A stretch of 64,000 bases of DNA from contig NZ_BJKP01000006.1 in assembly GCF_008974145.1 (NCBI RefSeq), positions 82,513 through 146,512 of the forward strand, given 5' to 3'. A model generated the notes under the pieces. The model was not told the origin of the DNA. It searched no databases and was given only the letters and a program-made list of their open reading frames with translations. Source of the stretch: Microcystis aeruginosa NIES-4325. GTDB lineage: Bacteria > Cyanobacteriota > Cyanobacteriia > Cyanobacteriales > Microcystaceae. A program made the translations under genes and the position numbers. Below are positions 1-8,393 of this stretch, piece by piece; position 1 is the stretch's first letter, and each line of letters opens with the position of its first letter.

Positions 1-300
1 CCACCAGGAACCATTAGCGATCGAATCACCGATTAACATTATTCTCGTCGTCTCCGGAGGCCGTTGGGGTGTAATCGGATCGCTCCGCATCGAATACTGA
101 TTAACGGCGATAAAATTGGAAAACCGGCGCGTTTGTTGATTAGGAGCCAAAAGATAGCCAATTTCGGCATCAGCTTTGTAAATAAGCGGATTACCGAACC
201 CGAAGACAATTCTTAAAATAGCCTCAAGGAGAAGGCCAAGAACGAAAAGAACGCCTAGAATGATTAAAGACAGCCGAATGATACCAATTTCTAATAACAC
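1..300 (-). CDS. SGNH/GDSL hydrolase family protein, N-terminal part (runs off the window)
   Basis: The first 100 codons of a minus-strand gene whose 3' part lies before base 1. Residues 5-27 form one hydrophobic membrane anchor. The visible part ends in GDSIANGSWW, whose GDS matches block I of SGNH/GDSL esterases, where the Ser is the nucleophile. Cyanobacterial relatives are membrane-anchored SGNH hydrolases, so action on an esterified cell-surface molecule is inferred. The GTG at 300-298 is the best start: the only codons before it run back to an in-frame TAG at 331-333 and include no ATG. No strong ribosome binding site is visible, so the start is uncertain. Confidence 0.7.
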   Translation of the reverse strand, partial: MLLEIGIIRLSLIILGVLFVLGLLLEAILRIVFGFGNPLIYKADAEIGYLLAPNQQTRRFSNFIAVNQYSMRSDPITPQRPPETTRIMLIGDSIANGSWW

Positions 301-385
301 GGATAGATGAGAGTTAGCTAATTTATGATCCTAAAGAAGTGTCTCATACTTTCTACATCCATCTCATGAAAAGGAGTTAAAAGCA

Positions 386-520
386 ATGTCAGACTTAAAT
401 CGTGGCATCATGAAATTTGAGGGAGCCGATAAACCGGCAGTAGTGGCGATATCGTCGATTATCGTTATCGGTAGTATTATTGCTCTGATTCTTTGGGCAA
501 TGAAAGTCGCCTACACCTAG
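386..520 (+). CDS. 44-aa single-span membrane protein
   Basis: A 44-codon gene beginning MSDLNRGIMKFEGADKPAVV and ending in VAYT, with one uninterrupted hydrophobic span (about residues 19-38) and a charged N-terminus. An excellent ribosome binding site (AAGGAG, ten bases before the ATG) supports translation. It has the size and topology of the small one-helix subunits and assembly factors of cyanobacterial photosystems. I cannot assign it to a named subunit from sequence alone. It stands alone between the divergent SGNH hydrolase gene and the histidine kinase gene. Confidence 0.7.
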   Translation: MSDLNRGIMKFEGADKPAVVAISSIIVIGSIIALILWAMKVAYT

Positions 521-595
521 TTAACTAGAATAATTTCGCTCACTTTTGGCATCACTCGGTTTAAGTTTCTTGCCATCACGATCTCACCTCTTGTC

Positions 596-624
596 CCCTT
601 GAGCCTGTAGGATAGGGTCAAGGG
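596..624 (+). terminator. Hairpin after the 44-aa gene
   Basis: Inverted repeat CCCTTGA / TCAAGGG with a 15-base loop, between the 44-aa gene and the histidine kinase gene. No T-run follows, so it may be a weak terminator or an RNA-stabilising leader hairpin. Confidence 0.3.
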
Positions 625-685
625 AGAAATTGCTAGTTCCCTCTATTGCGCTTGCTAGTCACACTCGACTCGAAACAGATCATCG

Positions 686-2677
686 ATGAGCAGATCAACT
701 TCTGTTTTAACAGAACTGTTGCAGTTACTCCCCCAATTGCGATCGCAGATGTACTTCAAAGCATCCCTGACCGCGTTATCCCACGCCATGGAGGATCAGG
801 TTTTAGCGGAAGACGATCAACCGTTAGTGATTGCCAGTTTTCAGCGTGAGCGCTTTTATCGTCAAGAAGCCCATCGCTATCGACGCATTGCCCAAAAAAG
901 CGGGCAAGTTTACGTTTTATCCGCCCCAGAAACCGATTTTAAACATAGTTCCGAAATTTACGAGACGATCGCTTTTCACCCGCAGGACAGTTTAGCCCAA
1001 GAATGGCATCTAGTGGTTATCGGCCGCCATTATGCTAGTTGTTTGATCTGTCGGGAGCGAACCCATCTAGTAGCCGAAGGGGAAAATAGGGCAGCTATGG
1101 ATAATAATCGCCGTTTTGAGGGGATTTGGACGAGCGATCGCCATCTGAGTCAACAGGCCGCCCAAATTCTTTTCAATCATATTCTCGATTATCGTCCCGA
1201 ACTAGCCGACAAAATTAGGCGCGCTCAAGAAGAATACCTGGTCTGTGAACTGACGGACAGGGATCATCAAGAGGAACCAGATCCCTTTGTCCAGCGATTG
1301 GTCACTTATTTGCAAGCGGGACAGTATAAACTGCTGAAAGCCAATCGCTCCTTGGCATCGAAAGAACACAAGGAAAGACTAATCAACTCGGTGACAGCAG
1401 CGATCCGTCGTTCCCTCGATCCGGAAGATATCCTCCAAGTGGCAGTGCAGAAATTGGGACAGGGATTGGGAGTCTGTCGCTGTGTGGTCTATCGTTGTAA
1501 GGAAGCCGATATTAACGCCACTATCGAACACGAATTTTTAAACCCTGGCATTACTTCCATCAAAGGACAAAAATGGCCCCTGAAAAATAATCCTCTTTTT
1601 CAGGAAGTGCTGGAATTGAGAGAATCCCTAAAAATTGAAGACGCTATTCACGATCCCCGTCTTCCCGGGAATTCCATTCAAAATCTGGTGCGGGAATGTT
1701 CCATCTATTCTTGGTTATTAGTACCGATTTTTTACCAAAGTCGTCTCTTGGGAATGTTGGAACTGCATCACTGTGGACCCTATACCACCACTTGGAAGAG
1801 CGAGGATGTCGCCCTTGTGGACGCGGTAGCCACTCAAATCGGAGTCGCTCTCATTCAAGCCGAAGCCTACGCTAATTTACAGGATTTAAATGAACAATTA
1901 GCCGCTCTCGATCGCACTCGTTCTAATTTAGTCGCCATTACCGGCCACGAATTACGCACCCCCCTGTCCACCATTCAAGTCTGTCTAGAAAGTTTGGCCT
2001 CGGAACCGGATATGCCGGCGGAAATGCGCCAAATTATGCTTGATACTGCCCTGAAAGATGCGGAACGAATGCGTAAATTAATCCAAGATTTTTTAACTCT
2101 TTCCAGGTTAGAAAGTGGCCGGGTTAATTGGAATCCCGAAGCTTTATCCTTATCGGAATGTGTGGAATTAGCCATCAGTCACGTTCACTCCCGCAATCTC
2201 GACAACGAAAACCCCAAAATTAGCAATCTTGTCCCCCCTAATCTGCCCTTTGTTTTAGCCGATGGCGAGTGGTTAGTGGAATTACTCTCCAAACTTCTCG
2301 ATAATGCCTGTAAGTTTACCGGACGGGAGGGAAATGTCTCGATCGAAGTCGCTTTGGGAAAATCAAAAACTCTAGAAGTAACCATTTCTGACACCGGACG
2401 CGGGATCGAACCCAATCGTTTAAAACAGGTTTTTGATCGCTTTTACCAAGAGGAGGGGGCTCTGCGACGCAGTGCCGGGGGAACTGGGTTAGGACTGGCT
2501 ATCTGTCGTCAGATCGTTAATGGTTGGGGTGGCGAAATTTGGGCAGAATCCCGGGGCAAAAATCACGGCAGTCAGTTTCATTTTACTATTCCAATATTTA
2601 AAGATAAAACTAACGACAATCCCCAAAATACTGCTCCGAAAAAATCCTCCCGTCGTCCGGCCAGTAAACGTAAATAG
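686..2677 (+). CDS. Sensor histidine kinase, DICT-GAF-HisKA-HATPase
   Basis: A 663-aa soluble two-component sensor kinase. Residues about 1-200 match the cyanobacterial DICT sensory domain, often found in light or stress regulators. Residues about 225-400 are a GAF domain. The dimerisation/phosphoacceptor domain has the H-box GHELRTPLST with phospho-His near residue 421. The ATPase domain carries the N box (LLDNACKF, about 538), G1 (DTGRGI, about 569) and G2 (GGTGLGLAI, about 598). There is no transmembrane segment, so it is cytosolic. The C-terminal 20 residues are Lys/Arg/Ser-rich. No response regulator is adjacent, so it is an orphan kinase with an unknown partner and signal. Confidence 0.9.
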   Translation: MSRSTSVLTELLQLLPQLRSQMYFKASLTALSHAMEDQVLAEDDQPLVIASFQRERFYRQEAHRYRRIAQKSGQVYVLSAPETDFKHSSEIYETIAFHPQDSLAQEWHLVVIGRHYASCLICRERTHLVAEGENRAAMDNNRRFEGIWTSDRHLSQQAAQILFNHILDYRPELADKIRRAQEEYLVCELTDRDHQEEPDPFVQRLVTYLQAGQYKLLKANRSLASKEHKERLINSVTAAIRRSLDPEDILQVAVQKLGQGLGVCRCVVYRCKEADINATIEHEFLNPGITSIKGQKWPLKNNPLFQEVLELRESLKIEDAIHDPRLPGNSIQNLVRECSIYSWLLVPIFYQSRLLGMLELHHCGPYTTTWKSEDVALVDAVATQIGVALIQAEAYANLQDLNEQLAALDRTRSNLVAITGHELRTPLSTIQVCLESLASEPDMPAEMRQIMLDTALKDAERMRKLIQDFLTLSRLESGRVNWNPEALSLSECVELAISHVHSRNLDNENPKISNLVPPNLPFVLADGEWLVELLSKLLDNACKFTGREGNVSIEVALGKSKTLEVTISDTGRGIEPNRLKQVFDRFYQEEGALRRSAGGTGLGLAICRQIVNGWGGEIWAESRGKNHGSQFHFTIPIFKDKTNDNPQNTAPKKSSRRPASKRK

Positions 2678-2788
2678 CGGCTGGTTGCCCGTTTAGTTTT
2701 GGCTCTTTACTCGTGACTTCCTATTCCTTTTCTTCATCAAAAACTAAACAAAAAAGCATTAAAAAAGAAGCATCCAATCCCCAGGATA

Positions 2789-2794
2789 TATAAT
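2789..2794 (+). promoter_or_regulatory. Probable -10 box of argG
   Basis: TATAAT hexamer 45 bases before the argG ATG in an A/T-rich spacer. No convincing -35 hexamer is visible. Confidence 0.4.
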
Positions 2795-2839
2795 AAACTT
2801 AAAAGAGTAATCAATTAGTCGTTTTTAGGTGAAAAAATT

Positions 2840-4045
2840 ATGGGACGCGCCAAGAGAGTGGTTTTAGCTTATTCCGGAGGAGTCGATACTTCCGTTTGTA
2901 TTCCCTATCTCAAACAGGAATGGGGAGTAGAAGAAGTGATTACCCTAGCCGCCGATTTAGGACAGGGAGACGAATTAGGACCAATTCAAGAAAAAGCCCT
3001 GCGCTGCGGAGCGATCGAATCCTTAGTAGTCAATGCTCAAGAAGAATTCGTCAAAGAATACGCTTTTCCCTCAATTCAAGCTAATGCTCTCTACGAAAAT
3101 CGTTATCCCCTTTCTACCGCCCTGGCTCGTCCTTTAATCGCTAAATTATTAGTAGAGGCCGCCGAGAAATACGGGGCCGATGCCGTCGCCCACGGTTGCA
3201 CTGGCAAAGGTAATGATCAAGTGCGTTTTGATGTGGGCATTATGGCCCTTAATCCTAGTTTAAAAGTTCTCGCTCCCGCCCGGGAATGGGGCATGAGCCG
3301 GGAAGAAACCATCGCCTACGGGGAAAAATTCGGGATCGAGTCTCCTGTGAAAAAATCCTCGCCTTTTAGTATCGATCGTAACCTGTTGGGCCGCAGTATT
3401 GAAGCAGGTCCCCTGGAAGATCCGATGACGGAACCCCCGGAAGAAATCTATCTCATGACCAAAGCGATCGCCGATACTCCTAACGAGCCGGAATACGTCG
3501 ATATTGGTTTTAATCAGGGAATTCCTGTCAGTTTAAACGGAGAAAATCTCGCTCCCGTCACGCTAATTAGTCAATTAAATGACCTAGTGGGTAAACACGG
3601 TGTTGGTCGGTTAGATATGATCGAAAACCGGGTAGTGGGAATTAAATCGCGAGAAATTTACGAGGCCCCAGCTTTATTAGTTTTAATTGATGCTCACCGG
3701 GACTTAGAAAGTTTGACTTTAACTGGAGATGTTACCCAATATAAACGGGGAATTGAAGAGACCTACGGACAGTTAATTTATAAAGGATTGTGGTACAGTC
3801 CCTTAAAGGAAGCGATCGATGCTTTTATCATCAAAACCCAAGAACAGGTAACGGGATCGGTTCGAGTCAAACTGTTTAAAGGTAACGCTAAAGTGGTCGG
3901 TCGTCAGTCAGCCAATTCTATCTATTCTCCCGATTTAGCTACCTACGGGGCCGAGGATCAATTTGATCATAAAGCTGCCGAAGGTTTCATCTATGTTTGG
4001 GGATTACCCAGCAAAGTTTGGGCCGAAAAAACTAGAGGGAAGTAA
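2840..4045 (+). CDS. argG: Argininosuccinate synthase
   Basis: Joins citrulline and aspartate with ATP hydrolysis to give argininosuccinate, the penultimate step of arginine synthesis. The 401-aa length is normal for the family. The N-terminal ATP-pyrophosphatase P-loop YSGGVDTSV lies at residues 10-18. Other signatures are [13 protein letters not shown] (nucleotide and citrulline binding) and [13 protein letters not shown]. The gene stands alone with its own promoter-like sequence; the palindrome at 4091 lies just downstream. Confidence 0.98.
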   Translation: MGRAKRVVLAYSGGVDTSVCIPYLKQEWGVEEVITLAADLGQGDELGPIQEKALRCGAIESLVVNAQEEFVKEYAFPSIQANALYENRYPLSTALARPLIAKLLVEAAEKYGADAVAHGCTGKGNDQVRFDVGIMALNPSLKVLAPAREWGMSREETIAYGEKFGIESPVKKSSPFSIDRNLLGRSIEAGPLEDPMTEPPEEIYLMTKAIADTPNEPEYVDIGFNQGIPVSLNGENLAPVTLISQLNDLVGKHGVGRLDMIENRVVGIKSREIYEAPALLVLIDAHRDLESLTLTGDVTQYKRGIEETYGQLIYKGLWYSPLKEAIDAFIIKTQEQVTGSVRVKLFKGNAKVVGRQSANSIYSPDLATYGAEDQFDHKAAEGFIYVWGLPSKVWAEKTRGK

Positions 4046-4090
4046 TCAACAATCCTCCCCTAAGTAAGTGGGTGTTAATTCAGATCCTCT

Positions 4091-4126
4091 CAAGGTAGGG
4101 TTAATTCATGAATTAACCCTACCTTG
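4091..4126. repeat. 36-bp perfect palindrome, left border of accessory island
   Basis: A perfect palindrome centred on TTCATGAA, with the core arm GGGTTAATTCA. A close relative (core GGGTTGATTCA) lies at 6637-6668. It follows argG, but the sequence after it is G-rich rather than T-rich, so it is not a classical terminator. It looks like a dispersed palindromic repeat. Confidence 0.75.
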
Positions 4127-4191
4127 GGGGAAGTGGGGAAGCTGACAGGTGTAGGTACAAACAGACGCAGTTAAAAAACAATTGGCGCGGG

Positions 4192-4791
4192 GTGGTGATC
4201 TATCCGAATCGAAGGGTGGAAAGGGAGAATATAGAGCGATATAGAGAGCTATTACAAGAAACAAGAGTACAAAGGATTTATCTCGAGGAATTAGCTGATA
4301 TTCCACCAGATTCGCTCGGATTAGCGACGCTAGAGTTAGTAAGCTTACCCGAAGCGCAAGTGATCAACCAAGTTCGGGAGTTAATCGTGCGGGTGAGGGA
4401 AACGGGGGTAGAAAATCGCCCACAGGAACTTTTAGAATTAATAGAGACGATTTTGATTTACAAGTTGCCGCGGATTAATCGAAAGGAGATAGAAGCTATG
4501 TTTAGTTTAAGCGAGTTAAGACAGACGCGTGTGTTTCAGGAGGCCCTAGAGGAAGGTCGCCAAGAAGGTCGCCAAGAAGGTCGCCAAGAAGGTCGTCAAG
4601 AAGGTCGCCAAGAAGGTCGCCAAGAAGGGGAAATCATCGGAAAATTAGCTTCTGTTCCCTTATTATTGCGAGCGGGGGTTAATCCCCAAGAAATCGCCGC
4701 TTCTCTGGGATTATCTCTCGAACAGGTCTTAGAAGTGGCTCGGTCACGCGAAGCGTGCGCGAAGCGTTCGCTGGAAGATAGCGATCGCTAG
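4192..4791 (+). pseudogene. Rpn/DUF2887-type transposase-nuclease family protein, N-terminally truncated
   Basis: An open frame of 199 codons that matches only the C-terminal half of the cyanobacterial Rpn-like (PD-(D/E)XK transposase/recombination-promoting nuclease, DUF2887-type) family. It starts inside the family's typical VIYPNRRVE-x-RYRELL block. The usual N-terminal nuclease core is absent from the short stretch after argG. The C-terminal part has the diagnostic (GRQE)n linker and then a helical tail, GVNPQEIAASLGLSLEQVLE. An intact shorter protein cannot be excluded, but loss of the nuclease half makes a relic more likely. The last codons run into a HIP1-containing repeat. Confidence 0.65.
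4555..4626 (+). repeat. Six 12-bp tandem repeats encoding GRQE
   Basis: Six head-to-tail copies of GGTCGCCAAGAA (copy 4 has one change, GGTCGT) encode (GRQE)6, probably a charged helix. The unit is a multiple of 3, so copy-number change preserves the frame. Confidence 0.9.
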
Positions 4792-4844
4792 GGTATTTTC
4801 AGAAGTTCGATTGCCGATTTCCCCTTTCAGGACGAGTATGAACC

Positions 4845-4864
4845 CCGAAAGGGACGACTTTCGG
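4845..4864. other. Hairpin CCGAAAG/CTTTCGG before the TPR gene
   Basis: Seven-base perfect arms with a six-base loop, lying between the Rpn relic and the TPR gene. It may terminate the upstream transcript, though no T-run follows. Confidence 0.35.
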
Positions 4865-4873
4865 CAGTAGAGA

Positions 4874-4879
4874 TATAAT
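4874..4879 (+). promoter_or_regulatory. Probable -10 box of the TPR gene
   Basis: TATAAT 30 bases before the ATG of the TPR gene. No clear -35 was found. Confidence 0.4.
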
Positions 4880-4908
4880 ATCCTTATCTTCCTTTCCCCC
4901 TTTCTCCG

Positions 4909-6405
4909 ATGCTATCCTTACTAAAAAAGCTCTGGAATTGGCTAAAATCGCTCTTTATTGCCAGTCCGAAGGCAATTAACCCCAAAGAAGTCAAAAATAC
5001 TCCTCCAGAACCCAGCGATGGAGAATATGAAGGGATATTGATGGGGTTATTCGAGCAGGTGGCGGCGGGAACCACTACCGACGGGTTACGGGAATGGCTA
5101 TACAGTCGCCATTGTGACGATAAAAAGCTGGCGCGGTGGTTAGGGGTCAAAAGCGAGGAATGGCTACAGTATCCAGAAGATTATCAAACTTTAGGGCGGG
5201 ATCTGGCGGCTTTAGGCAAGGTGATGACGGGAAATCTGGGGGAAGTATCCCAACGGATTAGCCTCCAGTTACGCGACGCGGTGAGGGATGTTTCCAGTGT
5301 GGAGGAGGAAAATCTAGACTCAAAGGAGACGGATTTAACGGAAGTCCAAAAATTCTATCAACTTTTGAATCAAGGGAAAACTTCGACAACTCAGGGACTA
5401 TCCACCGCTAATAATACCCCGATTGTTCAGGATGCCGAATTCTGGTTTGAGCAAGGAACCCAGAAATACATGAATGGGGATTTTATCGGCGCGATCGCCT
5501 CCTGCGACAAAGCTTTAGAAATTAAACCCGATCAGCATGAAGCTTGGTACAATCGAGGGATTGCGTTAGGTAATTTAGGCAGATTTGAAGAAGCGATCGC
5601 ATCTTACGATCGAGCTTTAGAATTTAAACCCGATGACCATGAAGCTTGGAGCAAACGAGGGAATGCGTTAGGTAATTTAGGCAGATTGGCAGAAGCGCTC
5701 GCATCTTACGATCAAGCTTTAGCCATTAAACCCGATTTCCATCTAGCTTGGTATAACCGAGGGGTTGCGTTAGGTAATTTAGGCAGATGGGCAGAAGCGC
5801 TCGCATCTTACGATCAAGCTTTAGAAATTCAACCCGATTACCATGAAGCTTGGGGCAATCGAGGGAATGCGTTAGGTAATTTAGGCAGATGGGCAGAAGC
5901 GATCGCATCCTACGATCAAGCTTTAGCCATTAAACCCGATTTCCATGAAGCTTGGAACAACCGAGGGAATGCGTTAGCTAATTCAGGCAGATGGGCAGAA
6001 GAGATCGCATCTTACGACAAAGCTTTAGAAATTCAACCCGATTTCCATCTAGCTTGGTACAACCGAGGGTTTGCGTTAGCTAATCTAGGCAGATTTGCAG
6101 AAGCGATCGCATCCTTTGATCGAGCTTTAGAAATTCAACCCGATTTACATCCAGCTTGGTATAACCGAGGGTTTGCGTTAGCTAATCTAGGCAGATTAGC
6201 AGAAGCGATCGCATCCTTGGATCAAGCTTTAGCCATTAAACCCGATAACCATCTAGCTTGGTACAACCGAGGGATTGCGTTAGCTAATTTAGGCAGATGG
6301 GCAGAAGCGATCGCATCCTTTGATCGAGCTTTAGAATTTAAACCCGATTTCCATGAAGCTTGGTACGAGCGAGGGAATGCGTTAAGGAATTTAGGCAGAT
6401 TATAA
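4909..6405 (+). CDS. Tetratricopeptide repeat protein, C-terminus cut by a stop codon
   Basis: A 498-aa product. The N-terminal region (residues 1-165) is a cyanobacterial domain I cannot name, rich in Leu/Trp. From about residue 178 it holds nine full and one partial 34-residue TPR units of type AWYNRG-x-ALGNLGRWAEAIASYDQALEIKPD. TPR solenoids mediate protein-protein contacts; the partner is unknown. The frame ends at TAA 6403-6405, where other repeats read TTA GCA GAA. Reading on in the same frame restores TPR sequence, a second stop (TAG 6463-6465, where repeats have TGG) and a natural end at TAA 6574-6576. The gene is therefore truncated by about 57 codons. HIP1 octamers recur once per repeat. 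Confidence 0.85.
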   Translation: MLSLLKKLWNWLKSLFIASPKAINPKEVKNTPPEPSDGEYEGILMGLFEQVAAGTTTDGLREWLYSRHCDDKKLARWLGVKSEEWLQYPEDYQTLGRDLAALGKVMTGNLGEVSQRISLQLRDAVRDVSSVEEENLDSKETDLTEVQKFYQLLNQGKTSTTQGLSTANNTPIVQDAEFWFEQGTQKYMNGDFIGAIASCDKALEIKPDQHEAWYNRGIALGNLGRFEEAIASYDRALEFKPDDHEAWSKRGNALGNLGRLAEALASYDQALAIKPDFHLAWYNRGVALGNLGRWAEALASYDQALEIQPDYHEAWGNRGNALGNLGRWAEAIASYDQALAIKPDFHEAWNNRGNALANSGRWAEEIASYDKALEIQPDFHLAWYNRGFALANLGRFAEAIASFDRALEIQPDLHPAWYNRGFALANLGRLAEAIASLDQALAIKPDNHLAWYNRGIALANLGRWAEAIASFDRALEFKPDFHEAWYERGNALRNLGRL

Positions 6406-6576
6406 GAAGCGATCGCATCCTTTGATCGAGCGGTAGCCATTAAATCCGATGACCATCAAGCTTAGTCTGACCGAGGGTGGGCGATTTGTTCTCTGGGTAA
6501 AATAGGGCTAGATCAGCTAACAGAATATAGCGATCCTTACTATTGGGCAGCCTATACCCTGACTGGACAGGACTAA
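6406..6576 (+). pseudogene. Stranded 3' end of the TPR gene
   Basis: In-frame continuation of the TPR gene beyond its TAA. It reads EAIASFDRAVAIKSDDHQA, stop, SDRGWAICSLGKIGL and on to LTGQD before a final TAA. The two stops sit at positions that encode Ala and Trp in sister repeats, so this is decayed coding sequence. Confidence 0.75.
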
Positions 6577-6636
6577 TACCATTTTTCTTTATTCTTGGCA
6601 GGTATCTTACCCCCCCTTGCCCCTAGGGTTGATTCA

Positions 6637-6668
6637 TAGTAGGGTTGATTCATGAATCAACCCTACTA
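6637..6668. repeat. 32-bp perfect palindrome, right border of accessory island
   Basis: Perfect palindrome centred on TTCATGAA with arm TAGTAGGGTTGATTCA, closely related to the palindrome at 4091-4126. A half-copy of the arm (AGGGTTGATTCAT) lies immediately before it at about 6625. Confidence 0.75.
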
Positions 6669-6717
6669 CCCTTAATAAGGGGGGTGCTGATGATTTTTAA
6701 CACCTACCTACTTAAAA

Positions 6718-7494
6718 CTACATTCCCATAATTTCGTAACCGGAATCTACATAAATAATCTGACCGGTAATACCACTAGAAAGATCACTGGCTAAAAAAG
6801 CGGCCGTATTTCCCACTTCAATTTGTGTCACCGTGCGATGTAAAGGAGCGATTTCTTCCACATGATGGATCATATCAAGAATTCCCCCCACGGCCGAAGA
6901 TGCTAAGGTGCGAATTGGACCGGCGGAAATACCATTAACTCGGATCTTTTGACCACCTAATTCGGCGGCTAAATAGCGAACACTCATTTCTAAACCGGCC
7001 TTTGCCACCCCCATTAAATTATAGTTAGGAATTACCTTGACACCACCGAGATAGGTAAGAGTGATAATACTTCCCCCTTCCGTCATCAAAGGTTTAGCCG
7101 ATCGAGCTAGACGGGTTAGGGAAAAAGTGCTAATATCTAGGGATTTAGTGAAAGCTTCCCGAGGGATGGCGGTAAAATCGCCCGTTAAACCCTCTTTATC
7201 GGCAAAAGCGAGACAGTGAATCAAAATATCCAGTTTGCCCCATTTTTCCGCCACTGTAGCGAAAGTATCTTCTACCTGTTGGTCATTTTGGACATCGCAG
7301 GGGACATAAAAAGCGGGATTAAGTTCATCGGCCAATTCTCGCACTTTTTTCTCAAAACGGCCCTTTTCGTCGGGGAGATAGGTGACACCGATATTTGCAC
7401 CAGCTTGATGGAGTTGTTGGGCAATTCCCCAAGCGATCGAGCGATTATTGGCAATTCCCGTCACTAGGGCGTTTTTTCCCGTTAAATCTAACAT
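6718..7494 (-). CDS. fabI: Enoyl-[acyl-carrier-protein] reductase (NADH)
   Basis: Catalyses the last reduction in each round of type II fatty-acid elongation. The 258-aa product starting MLDLTGKNALVTG is the normal length. A longer upstream extension is possible, but homology begins at this ATG. It is a short-chain dehydrogenase fold with the divergent FabI cofactor loop GIANNRSIAWG and the active-site pattern Y-x6-K in NYNLMGVAKAG. The C-terminus VDSGYEIMGM is typical of cyanobacterial FabI. It is divergent from ntcA with about 210 bases between the starts. Confidence 0.95.
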   Translation of the reverse strand: MLDLTGKNALVTGIANNRSIAWGIAQQLHQAGANIGVTYLPDEKGRFEKKVRELADELNPAFYVPCDVQNDQQVEDTFATVAEKWGKLDILIHCLAFADKEGLTGDFTAIPREAFTKSLDISTFSLTRLARSAKPLMTEGGSIITLTYLGGVKVIPNYNLMGVAKAGLEMSVRYLAAELGGQKIRVNGISAGPIRTLASSAVGGILDMIHHVEEIAPLHRTVTQIEVGNTAAFLASDLSSGITGQIIYVDSGYEIMGM

Positions 7495-7708
7495 AGTTCT
7501 CGTTTCTCTTACAAAAATCTCCCCAATAGCCGACCCCAGCGAGATTCGGTATAATAGGGATACAGATAAAGGGGCAGCAATGATCACCCCTCCCCCATTG
7601 TCTGGCAAAAAGCGCCCAAAACTTTTCCCAGTTTAGGGAGCGGTTATGTTTAATAGAGGTGACACTCGTTAGATAATAAAAACAATTTTCCCCTTTTTTG
7701 GATGTGAG

Positions 7709-8386
7709 ATGGACTTATCATTAATACAAGATAAACCCCTAGCAGATGTGTTCCGTCGAATCGGCAGCGGCAATTTCCCCCCGGTGGTGGAGTTGTTCGA
7801 GCGTGGCAAAACGATCTTTTTCCCTGGAGATCCCGCCGAAAGAGTCTATTTTTTGCTGAAAGGAGCCGTTAAGTTGTCGCGAGTCTATGAAGCGGGAGAA
7901 GAAATTACCGTGGCTCTACTGCGGGAAAATAGCGTCTTTGGTGTGCTATCCTTACTTACCGGTCAGCGATCGGATCGTTTTTATCATGCCGTGGCTTTTA
8001 CTCCGGTAGAATTACTCTCGGCCCCGATCGATCAGGTAGAAAGATCCCTCCGCAATAATCCCGATTTATCAATGTTGATGTTGCAGGGGTTGTCCTCGCG
8101 GATTCTGCAAACGGAAATGATGATCGAAACCTTGGCTCACCGGGATATGGGTTCACGTTTGGTCAGTTTTTTATTGATTCTCTGTCGTGATTTTGGGGTT
8201 CCCACCACCGATGGCATCCGGGTGGATCTAAAATTGTCTCACCAAGCGATCGCAGAGGCGATCGGTTCTACCCGCGTCACTGTCACCCGTTTATTGGGAG
8301 AGCTGCGGGATCAGGAAATGGTCTCAATTTACAAGAAGAAAATTACCGTCCATAATCCCGTCGCTCTCAGTCAACAATTCACTTAA
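7709..8386 (+). CDS. ntcA: Global nitrogen regulator NtcA
   Basis: A CRP/FNR-family regulator that senses 2-oxoglutarate and, with PipX, activates nitrogen-assimilation genes in cyanobacteria. At 225 aa it has an N-terminal cyclic-nucleotide-like effector domain (about 25-130, [21 protein letters not shown]), a dimerisation helix, and a C-terminal helix-turn-helix [21 protein letters not shown] (first 20: [20 protein letters not shown]) that is nearly invariant in NtcA. The DUF3084 gene starts 7 bases downstream and is probably co-transcribed. I found no perfect GTA-N8-TAC autoregulatory site upstream; the nearest, in the fabI-ntcA spacer, has a 9-base gap. Confidence 0.97.
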   Translation: MDLSLIQDKPLADVFRRIGSGNFPPVVELFERGKTIFFPGDPAERVYFLLKGAVKLSRVYEAGEEITVALLRENSVFGVLSLLTGQRSDRFYHAVAFTPVELLSAPIDQVERSLRNNPDLSMLMLQGLSSRILQTEMMIETLAHRDMGSRLVSFLLILCRDFGVPTTDGIRVDLKLSHQAIAEAIGSTRVTVTRLLGELRDQEMVSIYKKKITVHNPVALSQQFT

Positions 8387-8393
8387 ATTCTGG

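Noticed and set aside
4909..6405. Regular 102-bp repeats as a possible CRISPR or satellite array
   Set aside because: They are in frame and encode 34-residue TPR units; there are no spacers.
7551..7565. NtcA-like site in the fabI-ntcA spacer
   Set aside because: The gap between GTA and TAC is nine bases, not eight, and no well-placed -10 follows.
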